Positions 5,321 through 8,011 of a stretch of 8,011 nucleotides of DNA are shown piece after piece. The notes beneath the pieces were generated by a model. The model saw nothing but the letters and a program-made list of their open reading frames with translations, was not told the origin of the DNA and ran no database searches. Origin of the DNA: an uncultured Alphaproteobacteria bacterium (GTDB taxonomy: Bacteria; Pseudomonadota; Alphaproteobacteria; Micavibrionales; Micavibrionaceae). How positions within the stretch are numbered: the first letter of the stretch is position 1; each line of letters opens with the position of its first letter. The position numbers and the translations under genes are program-made. Where the stretch lies: assembly GCA_937128575.1 (NCBI GenBank), contig CAKZMN010000329.1:1-8011 (forward strand), written 5' to 3'.

Positions 5321-7075
5321 ATGAGTGATCCAGAATCAGGCGCGGCAAACCAGCCGCCTTATATATTAAAATATTACGAGCAGTTTCGCGCGGAAAGCGG
5401 CGATAACAGTCCCTATATCCCTAAGCGAGATTATATCGCGCCCGATGGTGGTACCCACCGTTTTACGCATGCGGGTGTTGGTCACAAAGGTAAGAGGAGC
5501 GGCGGCCTTAGTAATGAAGTTGATGCGCCCGTTATTCAAATTCACGAACATGAAGTAGAGCCAGAGCCGATAGAGGGCGCGGGTAATATATTTTTTGAAA
5601 CGGATGCACGCACCCTTGATGGAACAGTTTCTGGTGTTGAGGGGATATCCAATGCCAATTTAGAGCAAATTGTTGATGTTTTATATGAACATCCTGATTT
5701 TAAGCTGGAGCTTGCTGGATATGCAGATCGCGTTGGAGATGATGCCTATAACCAGAAATTGTCCGCGGATCGTTTAGATGTGGTGCGCGAGGAAATTGGA
5801 CGTTTATATATTCAGCGCGGATTAGAGGGCGCTTCTGAAAATGAAATTGAAACAAAAACAGCGTCTTTACGCGCAGAGTTCGATGCGAAGATCAAGCTAA
5901 ACACAGAGCAGAAAACTGGATTTGAAGAAACGGCGAGAAAGCAAACCGCGGACGGCGTGGCTGAACAGCTTAATCGATCTGTTGCCATATCTTATGTTGT
6001 TCCACCGGGGGAGCCGGAGGTGGATAAAACATATTCTGCGCATAAGGGCGCTGATACGGATAACCATTCTCATACTGTTGTTATTCCGGTGGATGGGTTG
6101 GGCTCGTCCAGATATTTAATCAAGGCGCAGCCAAAAATTACTTACAACACTGAGGCGGAGAACTTCGTGCTGGCAGAGAAAAATGTGCATGTGGTTATGC
6201 AAGTATCAGCCGCCGAGCGCTTTTTTGTCGACTTGGATGCAACGGAAGATAGGGTGGCGAAAGAGTACAGGTTTTTAGTTGAGGCGGATGACATAAATGA
6301 TGTTGGTTTTGCCTATAATGAGGCCGCAAATGCGGTCACGATGAGTTATGAGGGCGCGGAGATTGTCATACAGCTGCGCGATGGTGTTCATCCTGAATTC
6401 TCTGTGGGTGTGATCGCGCAAAATGGTGAGGTCAATCTTGTCCCCATTGCTGGCTACACGCCAAAGGCGGGTGTTGAGGCGAAGGTTGAGCCATCAATCT
6501 ATGCGCGCAAATTGGCCAGTTTTAGAGACGATATTGTTGCGATTGCGGAAGATGCGAATGGCGGCGCGGATCCATCCGCGCTTGGCGCGCGCATTGAGGA
6601 CGCGTTTAAGAATTTGAGAGATACGGGCATTAATCAGCGCGCGCTGGCGCTTTATAAGGACAATTTATCGCGTACATATGCCGATGCAGATTCGCCGGAT
6701 TATAAGCCTGGTGAGTTGACCTATCCGGGGGAGGTTTATATCAGTTTGGGGCAGTATTGTTATGACGTGGCGCAGCATAAAGATTTAGCGTCCACGCATG
6801 ATATGCATCAGGTTTCATTGTTTGAAAATCATAGAAAAATTCCAGATGCGGTGAAGGCCGATGTTCGTGGTTTGCTTGATGATGTTGGGCTAGGTGATCT
6901 TCATTGGCAGAATGATTTGTCGAAGGGCATGGCGCTGGTTGTTGATTCAATGCGCAGAAATGATGATTTAGCGCAGGCCTTTAATAAGAACGCAGACGGC
7001 GTTGTTCAGCGTGATAAAGCGCCGGAGCCTCTTGAAAATGGGGCATCTGCGCCTGAAACCAATGGTTTCAAATAG
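5321..7075 (+). CDS. OmpA-like-domain protein without signal peptide, large unknown C-terminal part
   Basis: A 584-residue protein. The ATG has AGGG 6 bases upstream. Residues 1-85 are polar and Pro/Gly-rich, probably disordered, with no hydrophobic segment, so no signal peptide or anchor is visible. Residues 88-227 resemble an OmpA/MotB peptidoglycan-binding domain: NIFFETDARTLDG, NLEQIVDVLYEHPDF, then GYADRVGDDAYNQKLSADR with Asp136 and Arg151 at the residues that hold diaminopimelate in OmpA, and NRSVAISYVV at the end. The usual GYGE stretch is replaced by a longer charged helix (about 160-215). Residues 240-390 look beta-rich and 395-584 mainly helical; I recognise neither. The domain call is fair; the role is unknown. 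Export by a signal-less route, or a start lost upstream, are alternatives, but no upstream in-frame signal sequence was seen. A CtrA-type box precedes it. Confidence 0.8.
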   Translation: MSDPESGAANQPPYILKYYEQFRAESGDNSPYIPKRDYIAPDGGTHRFTHAGVGHKGKRSGGLSNEVDAPVIQIHEHEVEPEPIEGAGNIFFETDARTLDGTVSGVEGISNANLEQIVDVLYEHPDFKLELAGYADRVGDDAYNQKLSADRLDVVREEIGRLYIQRGLEGASENEIETKTASLRAEFDAKIKLNTEQKTGFEETARKQTADGVAEQLNRSVAISYVVPPGEPEVDKTYSAHKGADTDNHSHTVVIPVDGLGSSRYLIKAQPKITYNTEAENFVLAEKNVHVVMQVSAAERFFVDLDATEDRVAKEYRFLVEADDINDVGFAYNEAANAVTMSYEGAEIVIQLRDGVHPEFSVGVIAQNGEVNLVPIAGYTPKAGVEAKVEPSIYARKLASFRDDIVAIAEDANGGADPSALGARIEDAFKNLRDTGINQRALALYKDNLSRTYADADSPDYKPGELTYPGEVYISLGQYCYDVAQHKDLASTHDMHQVSLFENHRKIPDAVKADVRGLLDDVGLGDLHWQNDLSKGMALVVDSMRRNDDLAQAFNKNADGVVQRDKAPEPLENGASAPETNGFK

Positions 7076-7810
7076 CTAAACCCCGCCACCATTATAGTAA
7101 TCCATAAAGATGTAGCGCCCATTACGCACAGCCACAGTGGGCGGTACGTAGGTGCGCTCGAACAGGTCATAGCCCTGTTTCAGGTTTAACCAAAATGGTG
7201 TCCATGGGCTGTCCATATATTTGACCATATTTAGATGGTTCATACGGAAGGGGAAGATGTGCACGGGCACAGATGATGCCCCGCTTAGCATGCTTTGTTC
7301 CGCTAGCAAGTAAACTTCCTCGATGACCCTGTTGGTCATGGCGTAGCAGCCTTCGGATTTGCAGCCGCCATGGATCATGATGTAATCGCCGGTGCGGCTA
7401 TGGAATTCATCATATTCATTGGGGTAGCCGATATTCATGGCGAGATGATATTGGCTGCCTGGCCAAAGCATACCTTCGGTTATGCTGTAAAAACCTTCTG
7501 GAGATTGGTGGTCGCCTTGAGCCATTTTCGGGCCTAGCTTTCCGGAGTATGTGCAAATTGGGTAGGCTTTATAAAGTTGATATTTTCCCGTTTTGCGGTC
7601 ACGCAGCCACGCCTCTAGAACGCTTTCCTTTTTGAAGATACGGATATACATGTTTGCGCCGGGATCAAAATGCGCGGCGGCGAGTTGCTTTTCGACCTTG
7701 GGCAATTTTTGCGTGCGGATTTTATTGATCTTGGCGGTGTAGGGCGCCTTGGTTGAGACGCAACCGCTTAGGATTGATAGTGAAATTGTTAATATGAGAA
7801 GGCGAAGCAT
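7076..7810 (-). CDS. Lipoprotein L,D-transpeptidase (YkuD domain, YafK-like)
   Basis: A 244-residue protein with a lipoprotein signal: a hydrophobic run, then LSGC with Cys17 as the lipidated residue, so it is anchored in a membrane facing the periplasm. The YkuD catalytic region is clear. GDHQSPEGFYSI (99-110) is followed by IMIHGGCKSEGCYAMTN (144-160), giving His147, Ser152, Gly154 and catalytic Cys155. Tyr-Ala-Met after the cysteine, instead of the common Arg, is typical of the YafK/DpaA branch. In E. coli that branch acts on the link between Braun lipoprotein and peptidoglycan, while other L,D-transpeptidases form such links or 3-3 cross-links; which activity applies here is not readable. 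Ribosome-binding site AAAGA is weak. Its stop directly abuts that of the convergent OmpA-like gene. Confidence 0.92.
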   Translation of the reverse strand: MLRLLILTISLSILSGCVSTKAPYTAKINKIRTQKLPKVEKQLAAAHFDPGANMYIRIFKKESVLEAWLRDRKTGKYQLYKAYPICTYSGKLGPKMAQGDHQSPEGFYSITEGMLWPGSQYHLAMNIGYPNEYDEFHSRTGDYIMIHGGCKSEGCYAMTNRVIEEVYLLAEQSMLSGASSVPVHIFPFRMNHLNMVKYMDSPWTPFWLNLKQGYDLFERTYVPPTVAVRNGRYIFMDYYNGGGV

Positions 7811-7830
7811 GTATCTTTAATGTTTGCAGT

Positions 7831-7853
7831 TTAAGTCAAGGTGATGGACTTAA
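7831..7853. other. Small inverted repeat upstream of the L,D-transpeptidase gene
   Basis: TTAAGTC (7831-7837) and GACTTAA (7847-7853) form a perfect 7-bp stem with a 9-base loop. No T run follows on either strand, so it is not a convincing terminator. It could be an operator or a leader hairpin for the transpeptidase gene. Confidence 0.35.
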
Positions 7854-7893
7854 GTACTGTGTCACAAAAATAATGCGCTGCATAAAGATCAAG

Positions 7894-8011
7894 CTAGCGT
7901 GAGGCGATATTATCAACAGCCTTTTCAACCGCGCTGGAAAAGTTGATGTTGATTAATGTGTCTTTATTGATGATGCCATTGACGCCGTAATCTCTTACTT
8001 CGCTGAGTACG
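7894..8011 (-). CDS. C-terminal fragment, possibly a response-regulator receiver domain
   Basis: The last 38 codons of a minus-strand gene that enters from the right edge, ending at TAG (7896-7894). It reads VLSEVRDYGVNGIINKDTL, then NFSSAVEKAVDNIASR. The pattern 'Gly-x-x-Gly-hydrophobic-hydrophobic-x-Lys-Asp-Thr-Leu' followed by an amphipathic helix resembles the end of a receiver domain, where the conserved Lys follows strand 5 and helix 5 closes the fold. Codon use matches its neighbours. The piece is too short for certainty; any Rossmann-like alpha/beta protein could end this way. It lies 83 bases upstream of the L,D-transpeptidase on the same strand. Confidence 0.6.
   Translation of the reverse strand, partial: VLSEVRDYGVNGIINKDTLININFSSAVEKAVDNIASR

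Overview
The window reads as chromosomal DNA of a free-living Gram-negative alphaproteobacterium. The evidence is a textbook CtrA box (TTAA-N7-TTAA) at 5253-5267, a YafK-type lipoprotein L,D-transpeptidase, a periplasmic cyclophilin and a haem-type bacterioferritin with its ferredoxin. The genus cannot be fixed from this stretch; a Micavibrio- or Rhodospirillales-like lineage is only an impression. There is no sign of phage, transposase, integron, CRISPR, tRNA or rRNA. No gene-free stretch exceeds about 280 bases.

Layout. (1) 1-2287, minus strand: a tightly packed, probably co-transcribed set, in transcription order: exported cyclophilin (2287-1613), YgeA-like Asp/Glu racemase (1594-899), PhzF-family isomerase (896-93), and the first 34 codons of a GH13 alpha-glucosidase (103-1) whose start overlaps the phzF end by 11 bases. 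(2) 2390-3708, an iron locus: bfd (minus), a divergent 95-residue acidic protein of unknown function (plus, 2842-3129), a bidirectional terminator, and bfr (minus). Two Fur-box-like palindromes, 32 bp apart centre to centre, lie between bfd and the small gene and overlap the predicted bfd promoter. (3) 3733-5043: purB, reading into bfr with a 24-base gap. (4) 5321-7075: a 584-residue protein with an OmpA-type peptidoglycan-binding core but no visible signal peptide, behind the CtrA box. Its stop codon directly abuts that of a convergent lipoprotein L,D-transpeptidase (7810-7076). (5) 7894-8011: the last 38 codons of a minus-strand gene, possibly a receiver domain.

The most striking unexplained feature is a pair of related long palindromes of about 105 bp, at 2587-2692 and 5048-5149. 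Each abuts the start codon of a minus-strand gene (bfd and purB). Each has 24-27-nt imperfect arms around a conserved inner hairpin. The outer stems differ between the copies, but the changes are mirrored in both arms, so pairing is kept. If the predicted promoters are right, each element forms most of the 5' leader and encloses the ribosome-binding purines of the gene.

Working together: Bfr stores iron and Bfd returns it by reducing the Bfr haem, which fits iron control of bfd. The CtrA-linked OmpA-like protein and the L,D-transpeptidase both point to the peptidoglycan layer. The racemase and PhzF genes suggest small-molecule or D-amino-acid chemistry, but their substrates cannot be read from the sequence.
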